From an uncultured Pelagibacteraceae bacterium (GTDB lineage: Bacteria > Pseudomonadota > Alphaproteobacteria > Pelagibacterales > Pelagibacteraceae): a DNA stretch of 64,000 nucleotides. The stretch is taken from positions 18,120 through 82,119 of the forward strand of contig CABZGO010000004.1 of assembly GCA_902525355.1 (NCBI GenBank), given 5' to 3'. The notes below the pieces were generated by a model that was given only the letters and a program-made list of their open reading frames with translations, was not told where the DNA came from and did not search any database. Position 1 is the first letter of the stretch. Every line of letters starts with the position of its first letter. Made by a program: the position numbers and the translations under genes. Of the stretch, positions 53,061 to 62,717 are shown in pieces.

Positions 53061-53347
53061 TACTCAACTACTTTCGGAACAACAAAAAAATCATCATTTT
53101 TTTCAGGAGAATTTTTAAGAATCTTTTCTCTTATATTATTGCTAGTTATTTTATCTTCTCTGAATCTTAAAGTTGTTTCAGCTATAGAGGTTAATGGTTC
53201 AACATTCTCAGTTTTTAGCTCATTTAATTTTTCAATAAATTCAAATATAGAATTCATATCATCTGCCAATTTTTCAGCTTTTTTCTCTTCAAGTGAGATC
53301 CTTGCTAATTTTGATATGTGTTTTACGGTTTTAAGATCTATTGTCAT
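53060..53347 (-). CDS. gatC: Asp-tRNA(Asn)/Glu-tRNA(Gln) amidotransferase subunit C
   Basis: A 95-residue Gat[36 protein letters not shown] is the long N-terminal helical part (two adjacent blocks) and [12 protein letters not shown] the C-terminal extended part that ties GatA and GatB together. An in-frame ATG at 53377 would add ten residues, MVVCDIIFYH, not seen in the family; I start it at 53347. First gene of the operon, divergent from ruvX. Confidence 0.93.
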   Translation of the reverse strand: MTIDLKTVKHISKLARISLEEKKAEKLADDMNSIFEFIEKLNELKTENVEPLTSIAETTLRFREDKITSNNIREKILKNSPEKNDDFFVVPKVVE

Positions 53348-53397
53348 ATGGTAAAAAATAATGTCGCAAACTACCACTTAAGTAAAAAATATACAAT

Positions 53398-53853
53398 ATG
53401 ATCACTATTAATGAATTCAAAAACAAATTATCAAGTGGTTCAAGATTATTGGGTATAGATTTAGGCACAAAAAGGATTGGGATTGCAATAAGTGATTATA
53501 ATCAAAAAATTGCTACTCCCCTTCAAACCTTAGATAAGTCTAAACAAGGTAAATTAATTAACGAGCTAGAGAGTATTATTGCAGAATATGACATCAGAGG
53601 AATTATTATAGGTAATCCAATAAATATGGATGGCACTTACGGAAAATCTTCACAATCAGCAAAAGATATAGCAATCAATATTTCGAATAAGATTGATATC
53701 CCTGTGTCTTTGTGGGATGAAAGATTATCTACTGTTGGTGCTTTCAATTTATCAAGTGAATTAGATATAAATGTCAGTAAAAGAGAGAAAGATATTGATA
53801 AGTTTGCAGCAGCTTTTATTTTACAAGGTGCTTTAGATTTTATTCAAAATTAA
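53398..53853 (+). CDS. ruvX: Putative pre-16S rRNA nuclease / Holliday junction resolvase-like YqgF
   Basis: A 151-residue RNase H-fold protein. RLLGIDLGTKRIGIAISD carries the first Asp, GIIIGNPINMDG the second strand, LWDERLSTVGAF the Glu site and KREKDIDKFAAAFILQGAL the last Asp. The family trims the 5' end of 16S rRNA in E. coli. Divergent from gatC; followed by pyrB after 42 bp. Confidence 0.93.
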   Translation: MITINEFKNKLSSGSRLLGIDLGTKRIGIAISDYNQKIATPLQTLDKSKQGKLINELESIIAEYDIRGIIIGNPINMDGTYGKSSQSAKDIAINISNKIDIPVSLWDERLSTVGAFNLSSELDINVSKREKDIDKFAAAFILQGALDFIQN

Positions 53854-53895
53854 TGGTTGCATAGTTAATACTATATAGTTATAGAGTTAATTTTA

Positions 53896-54837
53896 ATGGC
53901 AACTAAATCCAAAAAAGCTATTAAAATATCTCAAAAACATTTATTAGGTATCCAGGATTTATCTGTTAGTGATGTTACCACTATCCTGAATGAAGCCTCT
54001 AAATTCATAGAATTAAATAAAAGTAAAAATAAAAAAATAGATATTTTAAAAGGCAAAACTCAAATAAATTTATTTTTTGAACCATCAACAAGAACACAAA
54101 GTTCATTCGAATTAGCAGGAAAAAGATTAGGTGCAGATGTAATGTCAATGAATATTACAAATTCTGCTATCAAAAAAGGTGAAACATTAATTGATACAGC
54201 CATGACCTTAAATGCGATGCACCCAGACATTATTGTAATAAGACATCAAGACTCAGGAGCTTGTAACCTCCTATCTCAAAAAGTTAATTGTGCAGTACTT
54301 AACGCAGGTGATGGGAGAAGAGAACATCCAACGCAGGCATTATTGGATGCTTTAACAATTATAAATAGAAGAAAAAAAATAGAAGGTCTGAAAATTGCAA
54401 TATGTGGAGATATACTACATTCAAGAGTAGCTAGATCAAATATTTATCTTCTAAACATGTTGGGTGCAGAAATAAATATCGTTGCCCCTAGCAATTTGAT
54501 GCCAAATGAAATTGAAAAATTTGGTGTAAATATTTTTTCTGATATGAAAAAAGGCGTTAAAGATTGCGACATAGTAATGATGTTAAGATTACAAAATGAA
54601 AGAATGACGAGCTCATTTCTATCATCAAACAGAGAATACTATGAGTATTATGGCTTAACACCAGATAAAATTCAATATGCTAAAGATGATGCTTTAATAA
54701 TGCACCCAGGACCAATGAATAGAGGAATTGAAATTGATACAAACTTAGCAGACGATATAAATAAAAGTGTAATAAAAGAACAAGTTGAATTAGGTGTAGC
54801 AGTAAGGATGGCCTGCTTAAAAATTTTTTGTGAATAA
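53896..54837 (+). CDS. pyrB: Aspartate carbamoyltransferase catalytic subunit
   Basis: A 313-residue enzyme with [20 protein letters not shown] (carbamoyl-phosphate site), [20 protein letters not shown] and the [10 protein letters not shown] aspartate loop, and [12 protein letters not shown]. It starts pyrimidine synthesis by making carbamoyl aspartate. The regulatory subunit PyrI is not present; instead a dihydroorotase-like gene follows immediately, as in the PyrB-PyrC-like complexes of several bacteria. Stop and next ATG abut. Confidence 0.96.
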   Translation: MATKSKKAIKISQKHLLGIQDLSVSDVTTILNEASKFIELNKSKNKKIDILKGKTQINLFFEPSTRTQSSFELAGKRLGADVMSMNITNSAIKKGETLIDTAMTLNAMHPDIIVIRHQDSGACNLLSQKVNCAVLNAGDGRREHPTQALLDALTIINRRKKIEGLKIAICGDILHSRVARSNIYLLNMLGAEINIVAPSNLMPNEIEKFGVNIFSDMKKGVKDCDIVMMLRLQNERMTSSFLSSNREYYEYYGLTPDKIQYAKDDALIMHPGPMNRGIEIDTNLADDINKSVIKEQVELGVAVRMACLKIFCE

Positions 54838-56127
54838 ATGAAAAAAAAATACTTTACAAATGCAAATATAATAGATCCTCATAACTCTTTGAATGAAGTT
54901 GGAGGAATTATAATTGGAGAAAATGGAAAAATTGAAGCTATCGGAAAAAAAGTAAATACTAATAACATTCCATCTAGAGAAAAAGTAATAGATTTAAATG
55001 GAAAATACATATTTCCAGGCATTGTAGATATGCGAGTTTTTGTTGGCGAACCAGGATATGAATATAAGGAGAATTTTAGAACCCTTAGTGAAGCTGCTTT
55101 ATCAGGTGGTGTAACATCAGTTGTTACAATGCCTAATACAAATCCAGTAATTGATAATGTCTCAATAGTTGATTTTCTTAAAAGAAGAGGAAGAGATAAA
55201 TCAAAAATTAATATTTATCCAACGGCCGCATTAACAGTAAAAGCAAAGGGAGAAAATATGACTGAATTCGGCTTATTACAGAGTAAAGGAATAATTGGTT
55301 TCACGGATGGAGTAAAAACAATTCAAAATCCTAGAATTATGAATAGGATTATGAATTCAGCATCAGATTTAAAATCCTTAATAATACAACATGCAGAAGA
55401 TGCAGAATTATCAAAAGATGGAATGATTAATGATGGCATCATAGCAACAAAACTTGGTCTTCAAGGAATTCCAATAAGTGCTGAATTGTTAATTATAGAA
55501 AGAGACTTAACATTGTTAGAATATAATAGTTGTAGGTATCATATTTCTCAGATTTCATCTGCTAGCTCTGTAGATATAATCAGAGAAAGAAAAAATAAAG
55601 TAAAATTCAGCTGTGGTGTTTCAATAAACAATTTATCATTAAATGAAAATGACATCGGTGATTTCAAAACTTTTTTAAAATTATCACCTCCTTTGAGAAC
55701 AGAAACTGATAGAAACGCTTTAGTTCAGGGATTAAATGATGAAACAATTGATGTTATTGTTTCTGATCATAAACCAGAAGATGAAGAAAATAAAAGATTA
55801 ACTTTTGCTCAAGCGGAAACTGGCGCATCTGGAATTGAAACTTTATTGCCCTTGAGCTTAGAATTATATCATAATGGATCGGTTGATTTGGAAACTATAA
55901 TAAAAGCTTTAACATCAAAACCTGCAGAAATACTTAAAATAAATAAAGGTAACTTATCGACAGGAAATGATGCTGATTTTTGTATTGTAGATATAAATAA
56001 ACCTTGGGTTGTTAGAAAAGAGAAATTAATATCAAAATCAAAGAATACCCCTATTGAAGACAAAAAACTTCAAGGCAAAGTAATAAGTACATTTGTTAAT
56101 GGCGAAGAATTATTTAAATCTGAATAA
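54838..56127 (+). CDS. Dihydroorotase-like protein lacking the HxH metal motif
   Basis: A 429-residue amidohydrolase of the DHOase type I kind. The family D-x-H-x-H reads D64-M-R66-V-F68 (GIVDMRVFVGEPGYEYKE), so both histidines of the first metal pair are missing. Other metal positions remain: His in IIQHAEDAEL, His in RYHISQISSA and Asp in SDHKPED. To my knowledge alphaproteobacterial pyrB-linked proteins commonly show this change. It may be a structural partner of PyrB with a true PyrC elsewhere, or an active enzyme with a changed site. Abuts pyrB; overlaps plsY by one base. Confidence 0.85.
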   Translation: MKKKYFTNANIIDPHNSLNEVGGIIIGENGKIEAIGKKVNTNNIPSREKVIDLNGKYIFPGIVDMRVFVGEPGYEYKENFRTLSEAALSGGVTSVVTMPNTNPVIDNVSIVDFLKRRGRDKSKINIYPTAALTVKAKGENMTEFGLLQSKGIIGFTDGVKTIQNPRIMNRIMNSASDLKSLIIQHAEDAELSKDGMINDGIIATKLGLQGIPISAELLIIERDLTLLEYNSCRYHISQISSASSVDIIRERKNKVKFSCGVSINNLSLNENDIGDFKTFLKLSPPLRTETDRNALVQGLNDETIDVIVSDHKPEDEENKRLTFAQAETGASGIETLLPLSLELYHNGSVDLETIIKALTSKPAEILKINKGNLSTGNDADFCIVDINKPWVVRKEKLISKSKNTPIEDKKLQGKVISTFVNGEELFKSE

Positions 56128-56702
56128 TGGATTATATTATAACAGCTTTGGTATCTTATCTGTTTGGCTCTATACCTTTTGGATATATATTCACAAAAAT
56201 TTTACTTAAAAAGGATATTAGAAATGTAGGATCAGGAAATATTGGTGCCACAAATGTTTTAAGAACTGGTAATAAGTTATTGGGTTATTTAACACTTATT
56301 TTGGATATAACAAAAGCTGTTGTGCCTGTTATCTATATAAAGTTAAATTATCCTGATTTAGTTTATATATCTGCACTTTGTGCATTTTTAGGACATTTAT
56401 TCCCTGTTTGGCTAAAATTTAAAGGTGGGAAAGGTGTTGCAACTTTTGTTGGGATTTTGATTTCAATAAATATTTATTATGCATTAGTTTTTGGAACTAT
56501 TTGGATTTTAACTTTTTTAATATCAAAATATTCGTCTCTATCCTCATTGTTTGCTTCTATTTCAATACCTTTATACTTATTAATCATTAATAAAGGTAAC
56601 ATAATTTTTTTCATTATTATGTTTGTTTTAATTTTTTATACACATAGAGAAAATATAAAAAGATTAATAAACAAAGAAGAAACAAAGAGTAAAATTTATT
56701 AA
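56127..56702 (+). CDS. plsY: Glycerol-3-phosphate acyltransferase PlsY
   Basis: A 191-residue membrane enzyme with five or so helices. SYLFGSIPFGYIFTK, VGSGNIGATNVLRTG and FLGHLFPVWLKFKGGKGVAT are the three conserved loops. It acylates glycerol-3-phosphate with the acyl-phosphate made by PlsX (1665). Overlaps the pyrC-like gene by one base. The usual next gene dprA is absent and topA follows after 37 bp. Confidence 0.96.
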   Translation: MDYIITALVSYLFGSIPFGYIFTKILLKKDIRNVGSGNIGATNVLRTGNKLLGYLTLILDITKAVVPVIYIKLNYPDLVYISALCAFLGHLFPVWLKFKGGKGVATFVGILISINIYYALVFGTIWILTFLISKYSSLSSLFASISIPLYLLIINKGNIIFFIIMFVLIFYTHRENIKRLINKEETKSKIY

Positions 56703-56739
56703 TTTGACAGATTAATAGTTATAAGTAGTTTGACTAATT

Positions 56740-59301
56740 ATGAATCTTGTAATTGTTGAAAGTCCTGCAAAAGCTAAAACTATAAATAAATATCTAGGTT
56801 CAAATTATACAGTGTTGGCAAGTTATGGTCACATTAGAGACCTTCCTTCGAAAAATGGTTCTGTCGATCCAGAAAATTCTTTTAAAATGATTTGGGAAGT
56901 AGATAGTTTCTCAAAAAAATATTTAAAAGAAATTACTGATACAGCTAAAAATTCTGAAAAAATTATTTTAGCTACTGACCCAGATCGAGAAGGTGAAGCC
57001 ATTGCTTGGCATGTCAAAGAGTTTTTAAATGAAAAAAAACTTCTTAAAGATAAAAAGGTCGAACGTGTGGTTTTTAACGAAATAACTAAAAAAGCTGTAA
57101 CAAACGGTATAGACAATCCAAGAAATATAGAAAATGAACTTGTTGACGCTTATATGGCAAGAAGAGCTCTTGATTATTTAGTGGGTTTTAATATATCGCC
57201 AATTCTATGGACAAAATTACCAGGATCGAAATCCGCAGGAAGAGTTCAATCAGTTGCTCTTAGATTGTTAACTGAAAGAGAACATGAAATAGAAATTTTT
57301 AAACCAGAAGAATTTTGGACACTTAACCTAAATTTTTTAACAAAAGAAAATTTAAATATAAATACATCTATGACGCAATTAGATAGTAAAAAAATTGAAA
57401 AATTCTCATTTAAAAATAAAGAAGATATTAATAACGCATTAGATTTAATCAAAAATAAAAAATATAATATTACAGATATAGCCTCTAAAATTTATACGAG
57501 AAACCCATCAGGCCCTTTTACGACCTCTACTTTACAGCAAACATCATCAAGCAAACTTGGTTTTGGAGCCTCTAGAACAATGCAAATCGCCCAAAGACTA
57601 TATCAAGGTATTGATATTGATGGAGAAACTGTTGGATTAATTACCTATATGCGGACAGATGGAACTAATATATCAAAAGATGCTGTAGCTACCTTTAGAA
57701 ATTTCATTACACAAAATTATGGTGAAACATATTTACCACCTAGCCCTTTGAATTATTCAGGCAAAAAAGCCAAAAATGCTCAAGAAGCTCATGAAGCTAT
57801 CAGACCAACAGACATTTGCAGAGTCCCTGAAGATATGAAAAAATATTTAAGCACAGATCAATACAAACTTTACAACTTAATATGGTCAAGATCATTATCC
57901 TCACAAATGGAGTCAGCAAAATTTGATAGGAAAACTATAACAATTATGTCTGAAGATAATAAAAATATATGTAAAGCCAGTGGTTCAACATTAAAATTTG
58001 ATGGCTTTTTAAAGGTTTCAAGATTAGAAGAAAATAAAGATGATGAAAACATATTACCAGAGGTTGTTAAAAGTGAAGTAGAGTTTAAAAATTTTACGGA
58101 TGAACAACATTTCACTCAACCACCTCCAAGATATTCAGAAGCAAGTCTTGTTAAAAAATTAGAAGAATTAGGAATTGGAAGACCTTCAACATATGCAAGT
58201 ATTATATCTGTAATTTCAAATAGAGGTTATGCTGATATAGAGAACAAAAGATTTTTTCCAACAGACAGGGGTAAATTGCTTTCTGCTTTTCTTGAAAAAT
58301 TATTTTCTAAATATGTTGATTATGATTTTACAGCTAAGTTAGAAGATCAATTAGATGATATTACAGCCGGCAAAGAAAATTGGATTAAGGTCTTGGAGGA
58401 ATTTTGGAGAGATTTTTATTTAAATGTAACAGATGTTAAAGAAAAACGAACTAGAGAAGTTTTAGACATGCTCAACGAGAGTTTAGGTTCTTTAATATTT
58501 GAAGTCGATAAAGATGGAAAAATTAATAGAAAATGTAAATTATGTGATAGTGGTCAATTAAGTTTAAAAAATAGTTTTCGTGGTGGTGCTTTTATTGGAT
58601 GTTCAAATTATCCAGATTGTAAATTTACACGACCTCTTTCAAAGTCTAAAGCAGCCCAACAATTGACTTTAGCAGAGCCAAAATTAATTGGTCAAAATGA
58701 TATAGGTAAAGACATATATTTAAAAAATGGAAGATTTGGTCCCTACCTTCAATATGAAAAAGAAATTGATGATGTTGAAGAAAAAAAAAAAAATAAGAAA
58801 AAATTAAAAAAAGAAGAAAATAATTTAAAGAATGTATCTATCCCCAAGGGAATTGATATTAAAAGTATAGATTTAGATAGAGCCAAATATTTATGCTCAC
58901 TCCCAATTAGTCTAGGTAAAAATCCTGAAAATGATAAGGATATTACAGTAAATGTTGGTCGTTTTGGACCTTATTTAAAGTGTGAAAATAAATCTGCACG
59001 TTTAGAAAATGTTGAAGAAATATTTAGCATTGGTCTTAATAGAGCTGTAACTCTAATAGCTGAGGCGAAACCTGGAAGAATATCATCATCTTTGATTAAA
59101 GATCTTGGTGAACACCCTGAAGATAAAAAACCTGTAAGAATTATGAAAGGCCAATATGGGCCTTATATAAAATACAGATCACTAAACGCTACTATACCTG
59201 AAGAAAAAGACCCAATTGAATTAACAATGGAGGAAGCTCTTATTTTAATTGAGAAAAGAAAAGAGTACGATAAGAATAAAAATAAAAAGAAAGGTAAATA
59301 A
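56740..59301 (+). CDS. topA: DNA topoisomerase I
   Basis: An 853-residue type IA topoisomerase. The TOPRIM domain opens LVIVESPAKAKTINKYLG and has ILATDPDREGEAIAWH; the active-site tyrosine is Y303 in GLITYMRTDGTN. One C-terminal zinc ribbon is visible (CKLCDSGQLS, GCSNYPDCKF) and is followed by two to three topoisomerase C-terminal repeats with KNGRFGPYLQYEK, VGRFGPYLKCEN and KGQYGPYIKYR, the last ending in a Lys-rich tail. It relaxes negative supercoils. Confidence 0.96.
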   Translation: MNLVIVESPAKAKTINKYLGSNYTVLASYGHIRDLPSKNGSVDPENSFKMIWEVDSFSKKYLKEITDTAKNSEKIILATDPDREGEAIAWHVKEFLNEKKLLKDKKVERVVFNEITKKAVTNGIDNPRNIENELVDAYMARRALDYLVGFNISPILWTKLPGSKSAGRVQSVALRLLTEREHEIEIFKPEEFWTLNLNFLTKENLNINTSMTQLDSKKIEKFSFKNKEDINNALDLIKNKKYNITDIASKIYTRNPSGPFTTSTLQQTSSSKLGFGASRTMQIAQRLYQGIDIDGETVGLITYMRTDGTNISKDAVATFRNFITQNYGETYLPPSPLNYSGKKAKNAQEAHEAIRPTDICRVPEDMKKYLSTDQYKLYNLIWSRSLSSQMESAKFDRKTITIMSEDNKNICKASGSTLKFDGFLKVSRLEENKDDENILPEVVKSEVEFKNFTDEQHFTQPPPRYSEASLVKKLEELGIGRPSTYASIISVISNRGYADIENKRFFPTDRGKLLSAFLEKLFSKYVDYDFTAKLEDQLDDITAGKENWIKVLEEFWRDFYLNVTDVKEKRTREVLDMLNESLGSLIFEVDKDGKINRKCKLCDSGQLSLKNSFRGGAFIGCSNYPDCKFTRPLSKSKAAQQLTLAEPKLIGQNDIGKDIYLKNGRFGPYLQYEKEIDDVEEKKKNKKKLKKEENNLKNVSIPKGIDIKSIDLDRAKYLCSLPISLGKNPENDKDITVNVGRFGPYLKCENKSARLENVEEIFSIGLNRAVTLIAEAKPGRISSSLIKDLGEHPEDKKPVRIMKGQYGPYIKYRSLNATIPEEKDPIELTMEEALILIEKRKEYDKNKNKKKGK

Positions 59302-59762
59302 TGTCTACTGATGCAAAAATAAAAGAAATGGGTTTAGTTCTACCAAAAGCTACTGATCCTGTTGGTTCATATGTTGCCACAAAAATTTCTAGCAATCTAC
59401 TTTATATTTCAGGACAAATATCAATTGATGCTGATGGACAATTAATTAAAGGTAAAGTTGGAAAAGATTTTAATACGGAACAAGCTTACAAAGCAGCACA
59501 AAGATGTGCATTAAATATAATTGCTCAAGCTAAGAAGGCATGCTCAGATGATTTATCAAGAATTAAATCATGTGTTAAATTAACAGGTTTTGTGAATTCT
59601 ACTGATGACTTTATAGAACAACCTAAAGTAGTTAATGGAGCATCAGATTTAATCAAAGATGTCTTTGGAGATAGTGGCGCACATACACGAGCTGCTGTGA
59701 GTACAAATAGTTTGCCTTTAGGTGTTGCAGTTGAAGTTGACGCAATATTCGAGATTAAATAG
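59301..59762 (+). CDS. RidA family protein
   Basis: A 153-residue YjgF/YER057c/UK114 protein. LLYISGQISIDADGQLIKGKVG, TEQAYKAAQRCALNIIAQAKK and HTRAAVSTNSLPLGVAVEVDAI match the family; the Arg in HTRAAV is the position that contacts the substrate carboxylate in RidA. Members deaminate reactive enamine/imine intermediates, products for example of PLP enzymes such as those at 4874-8410. It overlaps topA by one base. The exact Rid subgroup is not fixed. Confidence 0.86.
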   Translation: MSTDAKIKEMGLVLPKATDPVGSYVATKISSNLLYISGQISIDADGQLIKGKVGKDFNTEQAYKAAQRCALNIIAQAKKACSDDLSRIKSCVKLTGFVNSTDDFIEQPKVVNGASDLIKDVFGDSGAHTRAAVSTNSLPLGVAVEVDAIFEIK

Positions 59763-61058
59763 TTATCTACCTATACTATAATATTTGATATTTTTATTTT
59801 TCATTTTTGAAGGTGAATATAAATTTCTTAAATCGTAAATCTTGAATTTTTTCTTATTATTTAACTTATTAAAGTTAAGCTGTTTAAACTCATTCCACTC
59901 TGTATGAATTATTATAAGGTCACTTTTTGTGCATGCATCTTTGATATTATTAAAATAAGATACATTCTTTATATCAAAATCGTTTTTAATTCCTGTGGGT
60001 TCATAGTACGAAACTTTTGCACCTTTTTTAGTCAAATATGGGATTAATTTTAGAGATGCAGAGTCTCTCATATCATCAGTACCAGCCTTAAAAGTAACAC
60101 CCAAAAATGAAATTTTTTTGTTTTTTATTTTATTATTTAATATTTGTTTAATATTATTTAATAAATATTTATACCTATTGTCATTAGAATAAATTGTTGT
60201 TTTAACTATTGATAAATTTGTTTTAAATTTTTTTGAAGTAGAAACTAATGCACGTGTATCTTTTGGAAAACAAGAACCACCGTAACCTGGTCCAGCTCTT
60301 AAAAATCTTCCTCCAATTCTTTCATCAGATCCCATACCAACTGAAATATCAGTAACATCAACTTTAAGTTTTTCACATAAATTTGAAATTTCATTTATAA
60401 AAGTAATTTTTGTTGCTAGAAACGCATTAGATGCATATTTTATAACCTCTGCTGCACGTCTTGATGTATTAAAATATCTTCCCTTCTTTTTAATAATTGG
60501 AGAATATAAATTTTTTAAAACATTATTAGCCTTTTTACTGTTAGTTCCAACTACAACTCGGTCAGGAAACATGAAATCTCTGATAGCTTCACCTTCTCTC
60601 AGAAATTCTGGATTTGAAACAACATCAAATAATTTTTTATTATTTTTTTTTGTTAAAAAATTTTGAATTTTATCACCAGTAGTTACTGGAACTGTGGATT
60701 TAGTAACTATAATTTTATATTTATTTAAATTCTTTTTTATATCCTTTAAAACTTGATAAACATATTTCAAATCAGCTTGATTAGTTTTAGGATTGGTAGG
60801 AGTGCCAACACATATAAATATAAGATCTGATTTTTTAATTGACGCGGATATATTTGTTGAAAATTGCAACCTTTTTTGTTTCAAATTTCGTTTAATAAGT
60901 TCTTCTAAACCAGGTTCATAAATAGGAATTTCCCCATTTTTAAGTTTAGAAATCTTATTTGAGTTATTATCAACACAAATAACATTATTGCCAAGTTCAG
61001 CAAAACATGTTCCACTTACTAATCCTACATAGCCTGCTCCTATCACGCATATTTTCAT
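59763..61058 (-). CDS. ugd: UDP-glucose 6-dehydrogenase
   Basis: A 431-residue NAD-dependent enzyme making UDP-glucuronate. KICVIGAGYVGLVSGTCFAELG is the NAD fold, VGTPTNPKTNQADLKYV follows, and the catalytic C263 is in GPGYGGSCFPKDTRAL. The TFKAGTDDMRDSASL motif lies in the C-terminal domain. Co-transcribed with galU (4 bp overlap), so glucose-1-P goes to UDP-glucose and then UDP-glucuronate for surface polysaccharide, possibly used by the glycosyltransferases at 16514-21835. Confidence 0.96.
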   Translation of the reverse strand: MKICVIGAGYVGLVSGTCFAELGNNVICVDNNSNKISKLKNGEIPIYEPGLEELIKRNLKQKRLQFSTNISASIKKSDLIFICVGTPTNPKTNQADLKYVYQVLKDIKKNLNKYKIIVTKSTVPVTTGDKIQNFLTKKNNKKLFDVVSNPEFLREGEAIRDFMFPDRVVVGTNSKKANNVLKNLYSPIIKKKGRYFNTSRRAAEVIKYASNAFLATKITFINEISNLCEKLKVDVTDISVGMGSDERIGGRFLRAGPGYGGSCFPKDTRALVSTSKKFKTNLSIVKTTIYSNDNRYKYLLNNIKQILNNKIKNKKISFLGVTFKAGTDDMRDSASLKLIPYLTKKGAKVSYYEPTGIKNDFDIKNVSYFNNIKDACTKSDLIIIHTEWNEFKQLNFNKLNNKKKFKIYDLRNLYSPSKMKNKNIKYYSIGR

Positions 61059-61870
61059 AATTTTGCTATCTCTAATGTTGAATTAATGTAGCCATTCATA
61101 GAACCACAATCTAAATATTTTCCAGAAAATTTATGACCAATAAATAGTGATTTATTATCAATCATTGTTTTAATTGAGTCGGTAATATGTATTTCCCCAC
61201 CTTTTCCTTTTGTTTGGCTTTTTAAAATTTTAAAAATATTCTTGCTCAGTATATATCTTCCAATTACAGCATTATTTGATGGCGCTTCTTTTATGTTTGG
61301 TTTTTCAATAACATTAGATATTACAAAGTTTTGTTTATTCAATTTTTTTGATATAGAATATATTCCCCAACGATTTACATTATTTTTTTTAACTGTCATA
61401 CTAGCCATTATGGAGGCTTTGTATTTTTTGTGTAATTTGATCATATCCTTAGAACAATTTCTTTTCATGATTAAATCATCTGGCAAGAGCATTAAAAAAA
61501 ATTTATTTTTAATAAATTTTTTTGTCTTTAATACAGCATCACCAGTACCTAAAGGTTTGTTTTGATAAACAAATTTAATTTTTTTTTTATACTTTAAAAT
61601 TTTTTTGTATTCTTTAATTAGACGTGGATCTTTTTTCTTTTTAATAAGTGATTTATAAAATTTGTCATTATAAAAATATTTCTTTATCATCTCTTTTTTT
61701 TTAGAAATAATAAAGATTATTTCTGTGATTCCAGCATCTATACATTCATCAAGAATATACTCAATACCGGGCTTTCCATTTATAGGCAATAATTCTTTCG
61801 CAAAGACACTGGTTAAAGGTAAAAGTCTTGTCCCTAATCCAGCCAGAGGAATAATGGCTTGTTTAATCAT
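61055..61870 (-). CDS. galU: UTP-glucose-1-phosphate uridylyltransferase
   Basis: A 271-residue nucleotidyltransferase. AIIPLAGLGTRLLPLTSVFAKELLPINGKPGIEYILDEC is the N-terminal GalU signature (two adjacent blocks with the activator loop), YQNKPLGTGDAVLK and LLPDDLIM mark the active site and GEIHITDSIKTM the C-terminal part. It makes UDP-glucose. Overlaps ugd by 4 bp and is divergent from panC across 34 bp. Confidence 0.95.
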   Translation of the reverse strand: MIKQAIIPLAGLGTRLLPLTSVFAKELLPINGKPGIEYILDECIDAGITEIIFIISKKKEMIKKYFYNDKFYKSLIKKKKDPRLIKEYKKILKYKKKIKFVYQNKPLGTGDAVLKTKKFIKNKFFLMLLPDDLIMKRNCSKDMIKLHKKYKASIMASMTVKKNNVNRWGIYSISKKLNKQNFVISNVIEKPNIKEAPSNNAVIGRYILSKNIFKILKSQTKGKGGEIHITDSIKTMIDNKSLFIGHKFSGKYLDCGSMNGYINSTLEIAKL

Positions 61871-61904
61871 AAAGATAATTTATTTATAAGCATATATTTA
61901 AAAT

Positions 61905-62717
61905 ATGAAAATAATTACAAGTATTTTTGATTTAAATAAAGAGATTAAAGACTATAAAAATGTAGGATTCGTGCCTACGATGGGTGGAATACATGATGGT
62001 CATAAATCTTTAATAAAAGCCTCACAAAATAATAAAAGTAAAACTATTGTAAGTATTTTTGTAAATCCTACTCAATTTAACAAAAGAGATGATTTCAAAA
62101 AATATCCAAGAAATATTAAGAAAGATATCGCTATATTAAAAAAAATGAATGTAGAATATTTGTTCAAGCCAAGTGCTAGAGAAATATACAAATTTAAGGC
62201 TAAGAAATTTAATTTAAAAAAAAAAGATAAGATATTGTGTGCTAAATTTAGAACTGGTCATTTCGAAGGTGTTTTAAATGTGATGAATAGACTGATGACT
62301 ATCGTAAAATCAAAAGATTTGTATATGGGTGAAAAAGATTATCAGCAGTTATATTTAATAAAAAAATTCTTGTCTAAAAAGTTTAAAGCAAGGATTAATT
62401 CATGTCCTACTGTAAGAGTAAATAAAAATATTGCATTATCTACACGAAATAAATTATTAAAAACAAGTTCCCTTAAAAAAGCTGCAGAAATTGCATTATT
62501 TTTAAAAAAAATAAAGTATAAATCCAAATTACATGGTCCTAAATTGGCTTTTAATTTAACTGATTATAAAAAAAAATTAGAAAATAAATACAATATTAAA
62601 ATAGATTATTTAGAATTTAGAGACGAAAAAAATTTAAATCTTAATAATTTTAAAAACAATTATAGACTATTTGTAGCTTATAATATCGACAATGTTAGAT
62701 TAATTGATAATTTTTAA
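61905..62717 (+). CDS. panC: Pantothenate synthetase
   Basis: A 270-residue enzyme that joins pantoate and beta-alanine with ATP. GFVPTMGGIHDGHKSLIKAS has the HxGH nucleotide site, SIFVNPTQFNKRDDFKKYPR the pantoate site, and GEKDYQQLYLIKKFL and LSTRNKLL follow. It contains many Lys/Asn runs, as expected at this base composition. panB and panD are not next to it. Ends flush with the convergent mgtE gene. Confidence 0.95.
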   Translation: MKIITSIFDLNKEIKDYKNVGFVPTMGGIHDGHKSLIKASQNNKSKTIVSIFVNPTQFNKRDDFKKYPRNIKKDIAILKKMNVEYLFKPSAREIYKFKAKKFNLKKKDKILCAKFRTGHFEGVLNVMNRLMTIVKSKDLYMGEKDYQQLYLIKKFLSKKFKARINSCPTVRVNKNIALSTRNKLLKTSSLKKAAEIALFLKKIKYKSKLHGPKLAFNLTDYKKKLENKYNIKIDYLEFRDEKNLNLNNFKNNYRLFVAYNIDNVRLIDNF

